Of a stretch of DNA of 32,550 nt, positions 1 through 11,043 are shown piece by piece. The position numbers and the translations under genes are program-made. The first letter of the stretch is position 1. Each line of letters opens with the position of its first letter. The notes beneath the pieces are model-generated. The model was not told the DNA's origin. It worked only from the letters and a program-made list of their open reading frames with translations, and made no database searches. This DNA comes from Ectocarpus siliculosus (Eukaryota > Sar > Phaeophyceae > Ectocarpales > Ectocarpaceae): positions 2,340,905 through 2,373,454 of the forward strand of contig FN649733.1 of the NCBI GenBank assembly GCA_000310025.1. The letters run 5' to 3'.

Positions 1-139
1 ATCTTCATTGGGGCGTCGTGTTGGTTGAAAGTGCCGCCCTGCATGTTGCAGTCGGTTCACTTGGGATCGGGCGGGTTTTGGGGGTTGTTTTCTTGCTCTA
101 GGTGTCGATGGGTTTCGTCTTTACCCGACCGACCGTATC

Positions 140-420
140 CGGTTGGGTTGAATAAATTGGGTTGGGTCGGGTTAGATTGGGTCGGGTTTGGCGGGCTGGG
201 TTCGGTCTCGGGGGGGTTGGGTTTGGTTTGGTTGGGTTGGTTTTGGTTGCGTTTGGTTTGGTTGGCTTGGTTTGGTTTGGCTGGGTTGGGTTGGGTTGGG
301 GTTGGGTCGCCGCCGTCGATCGCGCCGCCGTCGCTTCGTCGTTCGTCGCCGTTGGGTTGGGTTGGGCTGGGTAGGGTAGGGTTGGGTCGGTCGGTCGGTC
401 GGTCGGTCGGTCGATCGGGC
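140..420. repeat. G-rich TTGGG/TTTGG minisatellite-like tract
   Basis: The plus strand is an irregular run of TTGGG, TTTGG and GGTCGG words with strong G/C strand asymmetry, punctuated at 305-350 by a GC-rich core of GTCGCCGCCGTC and TCGTCGTTCGTCGCC words. Open frames across it (for example 25-531 plus and 172-510 minus) are a by-product of the repeat and have no protein-like composition. A related tract with the same core lies at 27,723-28,012 in the same orientation. G-runs of this kind can form quadruplexes, but this is inferred from base content only. Confidence 0.75.
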
Positions 421-589
421 GGCCTTGGGCCGCCTTCGTCGATCGCGCCGCCGTCGCTCCGTCGATCGTCGCCGTCGATCGCCCTTGTAGTCTATAGAAG
501 CCGAAACCAAACCATTTTAAAAGCTGACTAGTCTAATGGTTGGAAGTCACAATGAGTAGTAAGTGGGATGGACAAGGTGTACCACGTTA

Positions 590-1387
590 GGGTAGGTCTT
601 AACGAAGAAATCAGATCTCGAAATCTTTTTTCGATATAAGAAGAAAAGAGTCGGATCTACCCAAATCCGGACAGAAATGGCCTGTGTGTCTAAACGGGAG
701 ATCTGCCAAATGGAAACGAATCTCTGCAGTCCACCGCGAACACCCGAGAGGTCCGCCGCTTGCCAACTGCCAGATTGCTGTTGTGACGTACTGTTATGAC
801 GTGGCCACACCGCATGGGGAGCTATCGCTCCCGACAAGCATACACCAAATGCGTACATGGCCTCTGTGCGGTATTGACACGATGTCTATATGCATGAGAG
901 AGTTTGAATCGAGCCTCGTCCGACGGAAAGCCGCCAATTTGTCTGTGCATTTGAAGTTCGACAACCCACGGGAGACTTCCCCACAGACCAACACATCCCA
1001 CACACGTTTTTTTTCGGCACCAGTCACGTGCAACAACGATGCGCAGTCACCCTCCCTTTGGGTTGGCTTTTTGTGCTCTCTCTTTCCTCTGTTGCTCGGC
1101 GGTGGATGGAGTTCGTGTGGATGGGGGTAGGTGGGCACGCGCCGTGCATGCGAGTAGACCGTGGTCCCGCAACTATGGACGCTGTTCACCCAAATCGGGA
1201 TCCGATTAAGTGATTTCACATTTTTTCAAATCCGAGTTGGTTTTGGGTCGTCCTGTTTTAAGTCCTAAAGATTCGACGGGTTCCATAACATTTCAGCCAA
1301 TCAACGAAAGAGTTCTGTGGATCTTCCGGTCTTATAACCAAATCTGAATGTGATTTCGAGATATGATTTCTTCGTTAAGACCGACCC
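590..1387. mobile_element. Non-autonomous PIF/Harbinger-like element (MITE)
   Basis: The left end starts GGGTAGGTCTTAACGAAGAA at 590. The right end, read on the minus strand from 1387, starts GGGTCGGTCTTAACGAAGAA, and the match continues through about 35 bp of inverted repeat with few mismatches. Both ends are flanked directly by TTA (587-589 and 1388-1390). A 3-bp TWA target duplication with termini starting GGG is the signature of the PIF/Harbinger superfamily. The 798-bp interior holds no transposase-like ORF, so it would be mobilised in trans. The TIR is seen directly; the superfamily call is inferred from TSD length and terminal bases. Confidence 0.7.
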
Positions 1388-1848
1388 TTATTATTAGGTA
1401 GCCGAGTGATTTCTTCGTGTTTGAACATCTCAATGGCCGTGGAATCTCTAGTCACTTTAGTGAGTACGCTAGATTAAAGTGTTGTTTCTGCGAAAAGGGA
1501 GGCGGATTGCCGTCGGGCCGACCGCTCCGGCGCCCCGCTTTTGCAGCGGAGCAGCGTAGACGAGCCGGTCGCGTTGGTGCTATGCCTATGTCCATCCCCT
1601 CCACGTATGAGCTGCTCGTACGCTTCATCGTGCTAACCTCGTGTATGGGATCGCCGGCGTTCCACAACTCCACGCAATGGAAGTGTGAGAAATACACGTA
1701 CTATCCACATATTGTACGTCCACTCGCTGCCGCAAATGAGTGGTCATATTTCTCCCTTCCCCTGTTGCACATTCTGGCCAAACGCAGCAAGAAGAGCGGA
1801 CGGTGGACGAGGACAGCAGTTGCGGCCCCCCAACACGAGGAACAAGAA

Positions 1849-4800
1849 ATGACGGCCCGATGCCGCGGCGCAACCAGCTTTACCGCTGTTCTCTTCACGC
1901 TGTGTTACCTACGTCAAGGTGCTGCTCAGTCTGACAGCTGTGCTGTAGCCGACATCGGGAACGGCCTGTGCGATGAAGGCAATAACAACGTTTTCTGCAG
2001 TTACGACGGGGGCGATGTGAGTTTGGTTGCTCATCGCTGTTGGTTCGCTATTGCTAGTCCCATGCATGCCGCGGATACCCTGCGCTTCGATTCGCCATTG
2101 AGCGACAGTGGCGTCTTGTAAAGACTGGCAGGAATATACTGGTGCTGCCAAATGCTATTGCTGGCATCAATTCGTGGTCAATAATGCGGAGTACCATGCC
2201 ACGGGGCATTCTGTCTTCACCCTCTACAGAAACACGGTTCCAATCAGATCGATCACCTCGAAGCTCATCGGTGTCCTCCCTTGCCCCTTCCTCCGCTGCC
2301 ATGTCTTATTTGGGGGCTACTTTATATCAATGATGCTTCGCGCAGTGCTGTTACTGTACCTGTAGCGGCACGCTCTGTCAGAGTGTTACGTTCGACTGCT
2401 TGGACCCCGATGCCGACGACGAGTTTTACGAGTGTGAGGCCCCACCGACCACCGCCTTGCCCTGCTCAGCGGAGGTTCAGCAGACCTGGGTGGTGGATGA
2501 CTCGGCGCAGGCACAGGCTCTGGCCTCAGCCGTCAACTGTTCGGGAGGGTCGTTCGAGGTTGAGTGGAGAGGCACCGTGGTCGTAGAAAGCGTGTTCTAC
2601 GTCGTGGACGGCACGACTCTCAGTATTACGGGCGACGGCTCGAGCGCCGCCATCGACGGTAACGCAGCGACCCGACTCTTCATCGTTGTCAACGCCGCCC
2701 TGCACTTGACCGGTGTGGACGTCACCTCTGGTGCGAGCACCACTGGCGGGGCGATCGCTGCGGCAGGCGCTACCTTGACCCTCAACCAAACCAATTTCCT
2801 CAGAAACACCGCCACCGGCAACGGCGGTGCCATTTTCCTGTCAGACGGCTCCAGCATGGTATGTTCCGGCGGAGGAGCATTTACCGACAACGAAGCGTCT
2901 GTCGACGGTGGCGCCCTCTACGTGACTGGCGGTTCTGTGGTTTCATGCGGCGGGTCGTGGTTCGGCAACGTGGCCGGCGACAGCGCTGGCGCGATCATTG
3001 TGGACGGCGAGTCCAGCTTGTCGTGGAGCGAAGACGCTTTTTTTGGCTTCAACCTTGCTGAAACTTGGGGTGGTGCCGTGTATGCTAGGAGCGGCGCCAG
3101 TGTATCGTGGAACGCGTCTACGTGGTTCTTTTCCAACACCGTTGGGTCCTTGGGTGGCGCTTTGGCTATCGTGAACGGGTCGACAGCATCTTGGATCGGC
3201 GAAACAACTTTCGAGTCCAATTATGCCACATCAACGACCTCCGGTATAGGTGGAGCTCTGGTGGTTTACGTGAGCAGTAACGCGTCTTGGAGCGGGGCCA
3301 CGACTTTCAAGAACAACGCCGCTGAGGTGATCGGTGGAGCTGTGTGGGTTGCCGATGGATCGGAGGCATCGTGTACTGGAGATGAGACGATAAGCACGTT
3401 TTCAGGCAATTCGGCAGAATATGGGGGAGCTATCGTGAGTGAAGACTCAGGCATTTCCTTCGAGGGCAACTCTTCCTTCGACAGCAACCGCGCTGTAGGA
3501 CTTGAAAGTGACACGGGGCATGGTGGTGCTTTTGCCGTGTCGGGGTCTACTGTTTCGTTGAGTGGAGAGATGCTGATGTCTAGTAACTCGGCCGTCCAGT
3601 TCGGTGGCGCCATCTTCTCTCGTACAAGTCAGATTTCATGGGCTGGGGAAACCGCGCTTGTGGAAAATTCAGGTGCCGTCGGTGGGGCGGTGGCACTTTT
3701 CTTCTCGGAACTTCAATGGAGTGGAGATGTGTCGTTTTCGAGTAATTATGCCACCGAGGACGGTGGTGCACTCTACGTGAGTGGTTCGAGTGCAGCGTGG
3801 AGTGGAAGTACGCTGCTGCTCAACAACTCGGCCTTGCAGGGAGGGGGCGCTGTGGAAGCTGTCAACGCAACGGTTGTATGGAGTGGGCACACTGAAGTGT
3901 TCAATAATTCGGCCGGAGGGTTCGGGGGTGGCGGGATGGATTTTTCCGTTTCCTCCACAGTTGAGTGGAGCGGAAACACGACATTTGCACACAATCGCGC
4001 TGTGTTAGGTGGAGCGTTGTATGCGTCTGGCTCTTCTAGTGTGTTTTGGAGCGAAGGGGCAACGATTTTCCTTAACAATTCCGCTACCGTTGCCGGAGGC
4101 GCCATCGAGGTTTTTGGGGCGATGATCTCTTGGAGTGGAGACACGGAATTCACCGGAAATGTGGGGCCGTCGGGCAGTGCTGTTTTTGTGACCTTTGGCT
4201 CTAGCGGGTCCTGGAACGGAGGAACGACGATCTTCGCCGACAACAATGCTTCGCTCGATGGTACCGTGATAGTTGATAACTCAACCGTCTCCTGGAGCGG
4301 AGCCACCGAGTTTATTGGCAACAGCGCTGAATCTAGGGGAGGGGCTCTTCTGATCAGAAACGGCGCTAATGTGAGCTGGACTGGAGACACCAACTTTGTG
4401 TCGAACGAAGCAGTGCTTGGAGACGGAGGCGCGGTGGCAACAAATGCGCTATCTACGTCAAACTCGACTCTCTTCATTAACGGAACCACCATTTTCTCCG
4501 ACAACTCAGCGGGAGGAAACGGGGGCGGCGTGGCTCTGTTCGTCGATGTTGCTTTGAACATCGGCACAGTGGATGTCAGCTTTGTTGGAAATTCTGCCGG
4601 AGTCGCCGGAGGGGCCATGTTCGTGTCAGGTGTCAGCATTGGGCCGAGGTTCAACTCCGTCAGCTTCGTCTCCAACTCGGCTCAGATCGGGGGTGGTATC
4701 TCCATATTTGGGTCTGGTACTGACGAGAGCGGAGACCTTCCCACGACATTTGATACGTGCCAGTTCATCGGTAACCAGGCAATATCAACGGGAGGAGCCA

Positions 4801-7800
4801 TCAACAGCGCGGCTGGAGAAGACGCCATTGAAAACAGTGTTTTCGAGGGTAACTCGGCGGGAACGGGAGGAGCTCTGAGACTAGCAGGCGAAGCATACAT
4901 TTCCAACTGTTCGTTCCTGGAAAACACGTCGGACGAAGGAGAAGGGGCAGCCGTGTCCAATATCGGCTTCCTTTCCAGCATCACAAACGCCTCTTTTGAC
5001 GGCAATGGTTTCGACTGCCCAGCGGGAACGTTTCTGAACGTCACAGGGGTGAGGATTTTGTCGCTCTACCAGGTTGATATCTATCTGTGTTCTCGGTTGT
5101 AGCTGTTTAGACGCGTATCTTGTCACCCAAGCCTACTACTTACTGTACGTAAATACCGATGTTGCCCAGGGTGTTTTCGATACGAGCACGTCGCACAACA
5201 AATGACTGAGTCAACTCTCGACTATGCGCTTTTCACTTACCACTATTGCGAGTTTCTTCACTACGGGTCGGACCAACAACCTAATACCTAGGTTCAGCAT
5301 CCCTTCCTTCTTTATTTTGTGTACCTCGTGTGCCATGCGCTCACTTTTGCAAGTTTCGTACCCCAGAGAGATTCGAACTGCAATCCTTCCCTTCTAGACT
5401 ATATAGACAACAAAACACACTGCCTGCTGTCGATTTTTTTCTTCGACACGTGCTCCGCTCCTCTAACTCTTGCCTTTTCTATAAGAGCACACCAGTTGCT
5501 GCCCGTAGAGACTCACTCAGCACCTCAATCCGTGACTTTGTGTGTGTGTTCGCACCGTCTACACCAGTAGACTACTGCTGTAGTCATCTATTCTCCGCAC
5601 GTGGTTGGAAAGACTCACAAGACCTGCAATTAATTGTGTGCTGGGTTACAATATCAACATTCGACTGCTGTACATACGACCAACAAAGACTTCTTGACTT
5701 CTTGGCGGAGGATGCGCTGGTAGAGAGAACACGCTGGTAGAGAGGATGGCCTATAAGAGCGTGAGAGGAGGGTGAGCTCTTTCTGGCGTACGGGACTACG
5801 GAACTTAGCTTCGAAGCACTGCAGTAGGTGTACTTCGCTGTACCACAGTACTGTAGAAGAGTAGCGCCGCAACGCGGCGGGACTGCTAGTTCCCCCGAAA
5901 AGGAACATTAACATTCCTCGCGGCGGGATGGCGGAATTGTTTGTGTACAGCAGTGTACAGTGTACAAGTGTACGCTTTGTGTGTTGTGTACAGCTAGCAC
6001 AGCAGGTGTCCGCAATCGGGTACATAGTTCCCGCTGAGGAACATCCATCCCTGGTTTACGGCTGCAATGGCAACATGTCAATCCAAGCTGTCAACCAGAC
6101 GCGTTTCCTCCCACATGGAGTCTACAAATAATTAATTAATGCGTGCAACCCGTATCGTCTAGACTGTGAGAGTCTAGACTATACTGCATGTACAGTAGTA
6201 GAACCGTGCACTTTTTGGTGCCCTCCCGGAGTTAATGATCCACCCCACCGTCTGATGCAGTATCATCACTGACGTTGTGGCCGCTCACGAAAATCTTAAC
6301 CTAAGAACGCCGCTTTGACGCGTATGCGGCCTTCTCGCAAGCTGTTATTGCTGCCGCGCAAAGTTCGCGCGTCGTACAGCAGTAGTGCTAACCCGTGCAA
6401 GCCTCCGCTCTTTTGGCTGTGTTCGGCGCGTGTCAGTCTGGCGATCACTTCGAGGCCATCTGCAACGGATGCGACACCACTTGCGACGGATGCGTCTTCG
6501 CCGAAGGGTCGCTGGCTCCGATCTGCACAGAGGTGATGGACCACTCCACCAGCGATGGTGGCAACGTCACCTTGCAGACGCTTTCGATCGACAGGGGATT
6601 CTGGCGAGCCAGCGCGTCCAGCACGGAAGTTCTCGCGTGCTACCACGCCGACGCTTGTCTTGGTGGAGTGACGGGGGCATCCGGATATTGCGAGGAAGGC
6701 TACGAAGGGCCATGTGCGTGATGTTGTGCTAACCGGTCGCTATGAAAGAGCGCATGTATGGTGTTCGTGGGCCTTGAAAGTAGGACGCCTGGGAGCTCGT
6801 CGTGTCACGTGTGTGTTATTCGGACACAGCTTGATACGTGCCCGTGACACACCGACGTAGATCTTGGAGCATTACTTGTAGTTTAGATGCGCAAGTTTCG
6901 TGTAGAACACGTTGTCAACTGCTGAGGAAATTGCACAGAGCAGCAGGGGGCTGTTTCCCATCACCACACTTGAATGGAAAACTGCAACGTATGGATATAC
7001 GCCCAGCCTGATGATCTAACAACCCGCCCTCAACGTATGGCCGGCATTAGAGAAGTTTCTCGCCGCGGGGCAGATCAGGCAGTTCCTGCCCAGCTTGTCT
7101 GGTCACAATACGCCCACTTCCCCGACATGGAATGACCAAACCACGTGTGAACGAACCCTTTTTTTACTCCCTTCAAGCTCGCAGCTACGTTCGAAAACCT
7201 TTTCTCATCTTGCTCGTGATCCTGAATGCCCCACATTTCGTTCCCGTTTCCGGATCGCTCACAGATTGCGGCATCTGCAGCGATGGGTATACAGAACAAC
7301 TGAGCTTCGCTTGCAGCAAGTGCTCCGAAAACAGCGCTGGTGGTATCGCCGTCGCGGTTGTTCTTGCTCTCCTGATCCTCTTCCTGGCCGTCGCCGTCGT
7401 CTCGTACGTGATTTCGGGAGAGGTCGGCATGGGTCGTAAGGGAGGAATCGTGGAGCGCGTGACGCGGTACATACCACTCCAATCCTTGAAGATCGTGATC
7501 GTTTCGTGGCAGATCCTCACACAGGTGATATGATGGGTTTGTCGCGTGTTGGGGCTTGTGCGAGCCGTTCCGTTTTCGCGGGTTGTCGTACCAATCGCTG
7601 CCGTGCCACAAGACGGCGTTGGACTCAGAGGTTAGCACGGCGAATAACGGATGACGACATAAAAAACTTTTCGCACGCCGAGCGGGTGGGTGCCCAGCGT
7701 ATTCAACGGCACACATCGCACATTAATTTACACCCCCCAACACATGTAAAAGAGAACGCTTCAGCGCCGACCCCCTTGTCTTACTTCATTCTGTTGCTGG

Positions 7801-9068
7801 ATGCCCATAAGTCGACGGATGCTCTTCGCGCCAGCCGAGACGTTCTCGGCATGCCGATCATTAGTGGTCGGTGGACAGCCTACGAAAGCACTGAATCAGT
7901 TGTACGTCGGTCGGCTCCTTCCACACGACCCATGAGAAACCTGTCCATCCACCACCGTCGGCCTATGTTGATCCGTCAGGTAGTCTAGAAATAACAGACA
8001 AGACCCGCCGACGGTGTGTGTTCATCCGCATGCCTTTGCCTACAATCCCCCCTTGGCCTTGTGAAACAGTTCACTTCTGTGGCGAACGTCACCTACCCAG
8101 ACGTGTACCAAGAGTTGTTGGACGTTCTGGACGTGTTCAACTTCGACCTCGGCTGGCTTCTCTCGGCAGGGTGCGTAGTCGACATGAACTTTCACGACCG
8201 CCTCCTGGTCTCCACGATCAGCCCCATCGTGGCCCTGTTGCTCCTGGCGTGCACCTACGCTGCGGCCGCACGAGCAAATCGCGGAGATCCCGAGAAACTT
8301 AGCATCATCTGGAACAAGCACGTGACTATGGTGCTCTTGCTGATGTTCTTCGTGTACTCGAGCGTCAGTTCCACCCTCTTCAGGGCTTTCGCATGCGACG
8401 ACCTGGACTACAGTAAATACTACCTCCGTGCAGACTATAGCATAGAGTGCGATTCCTCTGAGCACAGGGGGATCCAGGTGTACGCGGGCTTCATGATTGT
8501 GATCTACACCGTGGGCATTCCTGCCCTCTACGCCGAGCTCCTGTTCAAGAATCGCGACGTGTTGAAGGACGAAGATCCCGACCGAGAAGAACCTCCCCGC
8601 GTCAAATCGATCTCCAATCTGTGGGAACCGTACAAGCCGGCGGTGTTCTACTACGAGGTGATCGAGTGCTTCCGGCGGGTTCTGCTTGCCGGCGTGGTAG
8701 TGTTCATCTACCCCAACACGGCGGCGCAAATCGCGGTGACCCTTTTGATCGCCTTCGCTTTCGCCCTGCTCTCCGAAGGACTCGCTCCGTACGCATCCCG
8801 GTGGGACACCTGGATCAGCAGAATTGGGCACATTGTCGTATTCTTGAGCATGTACGTCGCCCTCCTCCTGAAGGTAGACGTATCCGACGAGCGGGCCAGC
8901 AGTCAGGAGGTGTTTGAGGGTGTCCTTGTGGCGGTCCATGTGTGCATGATACTGGTCGTGCTGGTTGAAGCCGCTGTGCAAGCGTGGTCATTGCGGCAGG
9001 AGCGACGTGCTCTGTCGACTGCACCACCCCGCTTCCGTAGCGGCAAGTCCTTGACCCGTAACCCGTAG
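1849..9068 (+). CDS. LNR / polymorphic-membrane-protein-repeat / polytopic membrane protein, five exons
   Basis: Exon model: 1849-2016, 2346-5048, 6437-6713, 7265-7524 and 8070-9068 (TAG), giving about 1,468 residues. All introns are GT-AG and phases agree. ATG 1849 is chosen because a hydrophobic signal peptide follows, ending near AAQ-SDSC at residue 27. Residues 31-58 form a Lin12/Notch repeat split by intron 1 (CSYDGGD joined to CCYCTC). Residues ~100-930 hold about 27 copies of a ~30-37-residue unit with GGA[IVL] and F-x-x-N motifs, as in chlamydial-type POMP repeats, a predicted right-handed beta-helix. Exon 3 supplies a Cys-rich segment reading across intron 3 as GYEGPYCGICSDGY. Exons 4-5 supply about seven or eight membrane segments, including WQILTQ joined to FTSVANVTYP. 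This resembles the TRP-like C-terminus annotated on POMP-repeat proteins of brown algae and other protists. It is probably a cell-surface adhesion or sensing protein; ligand and channel activity cannot be read from sequence. Confidence 0.88.
2017..2345 (+). other. Intron 1 of the LNR/POMP gene
   Basis: The donor GTGAGT directly follows the GGC GAT codons of the LNR. The acceptor CGCAG precedes TGCTGTTACTGT. Joining restores the GGDCC core of the LNR in frame (phase 0). The intron is 329 bp and contains no other feature I recognise. Confidence 0.85.
2346..5048 (+). other. Exon 2: GGA/FxxN beta-helix repeat domain
   Basis: This single 901-codon exon encodes the repeat domain. After a Cys-rich lead-in, GGA-type motifs recur about every 30-37 residues: GGAIAAAG, GGAIFLSD, GGALYVTG, GGAVYARS, and on to GGALRLAG near the end. 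Many units also contain SWSG or SWxG before F-x-x-N, and numerous N-x-S/T sites suggest glycosylation. Units differ enough that the array looks old rather than recently expanded. The exon closes with DCPAGTFLNVTG followed by donor GTGAGG. Confidence 0.85.
5049..6436 (+). other. Intron 2 of the LNR/POMP gene, with an inverted repeat
   Basis: Donor GTGAGG follows GGG 5046-5048; the acceptor is TGTCAG ending at 6436 after a T-rich tract. Phase is 0 on both sides. At 1,388 bp it is the longest intron. It has no coding potential I recognise. It contains a perfect 9-bp inverted repeat (GTCTAGACT, 6157-6165 and 6171-6179, 5-nt loop) and scattered GTGTAC/TGTACAG words around 5,940-6,000, which may mark an old insertion. 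Confidence 0.75.
6714..7264 (+). other. Intron 3 of the LNR/POMP gene
   Basis: The donor is GTGCGT after the split Tyr codon (T at 6713). The acceptor CTCACAG ends at 7264 and AT at 7265-7266 completes TAT. The resulting Cys pattern GPYCGIC is what this family shows at this point. The 551-bp intron holds nothing else recognised. Confidence 0.82.
7525..8069 (+). other. Intron 4 of the LNR/POMP gene
   Basis: The donor GTGATA follows CAG 7522-7524. The acceptor AAACAG ends at 8069, after a pyrimidine-rich stretch around 8,030-8,060. Joining gives WQILTQ-FTSVANVTYP in phase 0, matching the conserved segment after the first membrane helix in related proteins. The 545-bp intron contains no recognised element. 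Confidence 0.82.
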
Positions 9069-10366
9069 TAAGTAGATCGGACGCTTTTCTTGCTATAATA
9101 GCTCTTTTGCTGACGAGGTCTCCAACAAGGCACGGCGGCACCGCAAGGTTCGTCGTGCGTCTGACGTGTTGCCTCGTGCACAGGGTGGGCACGCATGTGA
9201 AAGGCAGGCTGCCACTCGGTGAGAGGCGCCCACCCGAAGTCATGCGATGTATCGTGGGGGGGTGTGAGGAGGGGTCAACTGTGTTGTACTGCCATTTTCT
9301 TAAGACACCTGTGAAGTCCAATATTCGTTTTTTGGCTTTGACTTGCATGGAACTTCCGCGTTGGCTAGAGTATCTAGACTAATACTTTCGAGCAAACACT
9401 TTTTCCCCTGAGCAATAGCAATTTCTTTTCAAGGAGTTTTGCCTGATACGCGGGGGGTAGGGTGAACGGTTTGTGGTCTTGCAAGGTTTTAGGGAAGACT
9501 GGGGTGGATCTCACTCTTTTTGGGCGTGGAGGTTTTGGGGAAGGGTTTTCACCGACCCTTGTGCGACAACTCCCTCCCTTTTCTTCACAGCGTGTGGCAC
9601 AGATCCCAATACAATGGAACGAGTTCATATCGCCCCGTCGTCGTACGTAGAATAACTGTTCCGCGCTGTGTACAGGTATCGATATGCTGTACCTAGGGAT
9701 CATTGCGCTCCGAACAACCGCTTTGACAATTCCCACGGAAAACATTGTACGGTATAGTAATGGCGGCGTCCAAAGGTACGTGTTGGAGATTGACACGTAG
9801 GGCAACCCTGTTTGCGTTGTTTGGCGCGTTGTTTGGCTAGATGTATAACGGTGCTGCTCTATCCGAAACAGTGACACGTCGAACACGTTGAGGAGAGGAG
9901 AGAGAGACGCCTGCGTCTCGCGAAGCAAACAACCCGTACGGGAGGCGCGTAGTCGATTGGGGTACTAGCTGTTGGCCAGAACACCCTTCCCTCTCATTAC
10001 CCCCCGGCGTGTTGTTTTCTTTTGGTCTCTGGTTAGGTTTTCCAAATTTGTTCGACGCTAAGGTTTGTTCTGTGTCTGATACGGGGCGTCCCCTTTGACG
10101 TACGCGCGTACGGTGCAGATGAGCCTGACCGGCGAGAATGTGGCACGGGTTCTGGGTGGGGATGATAAAGGTCTTCTTTGTCTGCGGGTTGGAGTAGGGC
10201 ATACAGGTGTCATCGACAGGTGTCGTCATCATGAGCCCTCCACACGTTTATTTATAGATTGCCGTGTGCCCACGGCTGCTTCCCCAATTGATTTTTACTT
10301 CAAGTGCCGTTTGTCCTTGTGTACGATGGCGTCACACGAAGAAAGGCAGTACTACGCTTCGTAGGC
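9069..10366. other. Intergenic, no recognised gene
   Basis: This stretch presumably holds the 3' UTR of the upstream gene. The longest open frame (9374-9928 minus, 184 codons from a TTG) has no domain, no ATG near its start and no family resemblance I can see, so it is not called. Confidence 0.5.
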
Positions 10367-10508
10367 GGTTCCCGGTACTTTCTTCGTTTTTTGGTGGTAC
10401 ATTTTCGGCGGTCACCCAATATGACGACGGTACATTTATGGCGGTGCCCGGCACTTGAATTTTTGGTGGTACTTTTTCGGCGGTCACGCAATATGACTGT
10501 ACTTTTTC
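10367..10508. repeat. ~73-bp tandem duplication, two diverged copies
   Basis: Copy 1 (about 10,367-10,440) and copy 2 (about 10,441-10,508) share GGCGGT(T/G)CCCGG, TTTTTTGGTGGTAC, TTTTCGGCGGTCAC and CAATATGAC in the same order. Related TTTTTCGG and TTCGGCGGT words continue to about 10,560. The composition recalls the TTTTCGGTGAT words inside the hAT-like element at 16.5 kb, so this may be a remnant of a related element, but no terminal inverted repeats were found. Confidence 0.6.
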
Positions 10509-11043
10509 GGTGGAATGCGGAATTTCGTTTTTCGGCGGTGCGGCCTTCGGCGGTTCCCCGTACCACCGAAATGTGGCGATAATTCCTCGCGAAAATTCCC
10601 GGGGGAATTTCCCGCCGTGGTGGGCGGTCCCGGTACTGTTTCGATATTTCCGGGTGCGTGCGCGTAAGGTCGTCTCAACTTGTTCGCGCGAAATACAAGT
10701 AAATTAGTCATGGTCTCCAACAACAATAATAATAGTCCATCTAATGGCAGCGAGCAGGCACTGCTGGGTTCGTCCATGGATAGTTGTATTTTTGCTGTTT
10801 ATTTTTGCTCAAGAATTCTGGAATATTTTTCTGCAGGCAACCAAAGAAAAACCAAGACACATGAAACAAATTGAGAGCGCAGGTAAAATGCCGTCTTGCT
10901 CCCAACGTTTTCTTATCGGACTAACCCGTTGCACACTCCCCAAGATTGCCCTACTATCATTACAATTGTTTTGGCCTTTGGCCTAAACATATCTTACTCC
11001 ATTAGGCATGTCCGATGACCTACTCCTCCGAACCGCTCCCTGG

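Noticed and set aside
25-531. 168-codon plus-strand ORF and overlapping frames in the first 500 bp
   Set aside because: They are translations of a TTGGG simple repeat (Gly/Leu/Trp/Val or Pro/Gln/Thr only).
3773-4675. 300-codon minus-strand ORF
   Set aside because: Mirror image of the GGA repeat exon; its Ala-Pro-Pro periodicity is the complement of the Gly-Gly-Ala codons.
5340-5420. tRNA-like T-arm (TTCGAA context) on the minus strand
   Set aside because: The five-base T-stem does not pair and no acceptor or anticodon stem can be drawn.
8040-8981. 313-codon minus-strand ORF
   Set aside because: Antisense to exon 5 of the membrane protein gene, where the plus frame has clear membrane helices and splice-joined family motifs.
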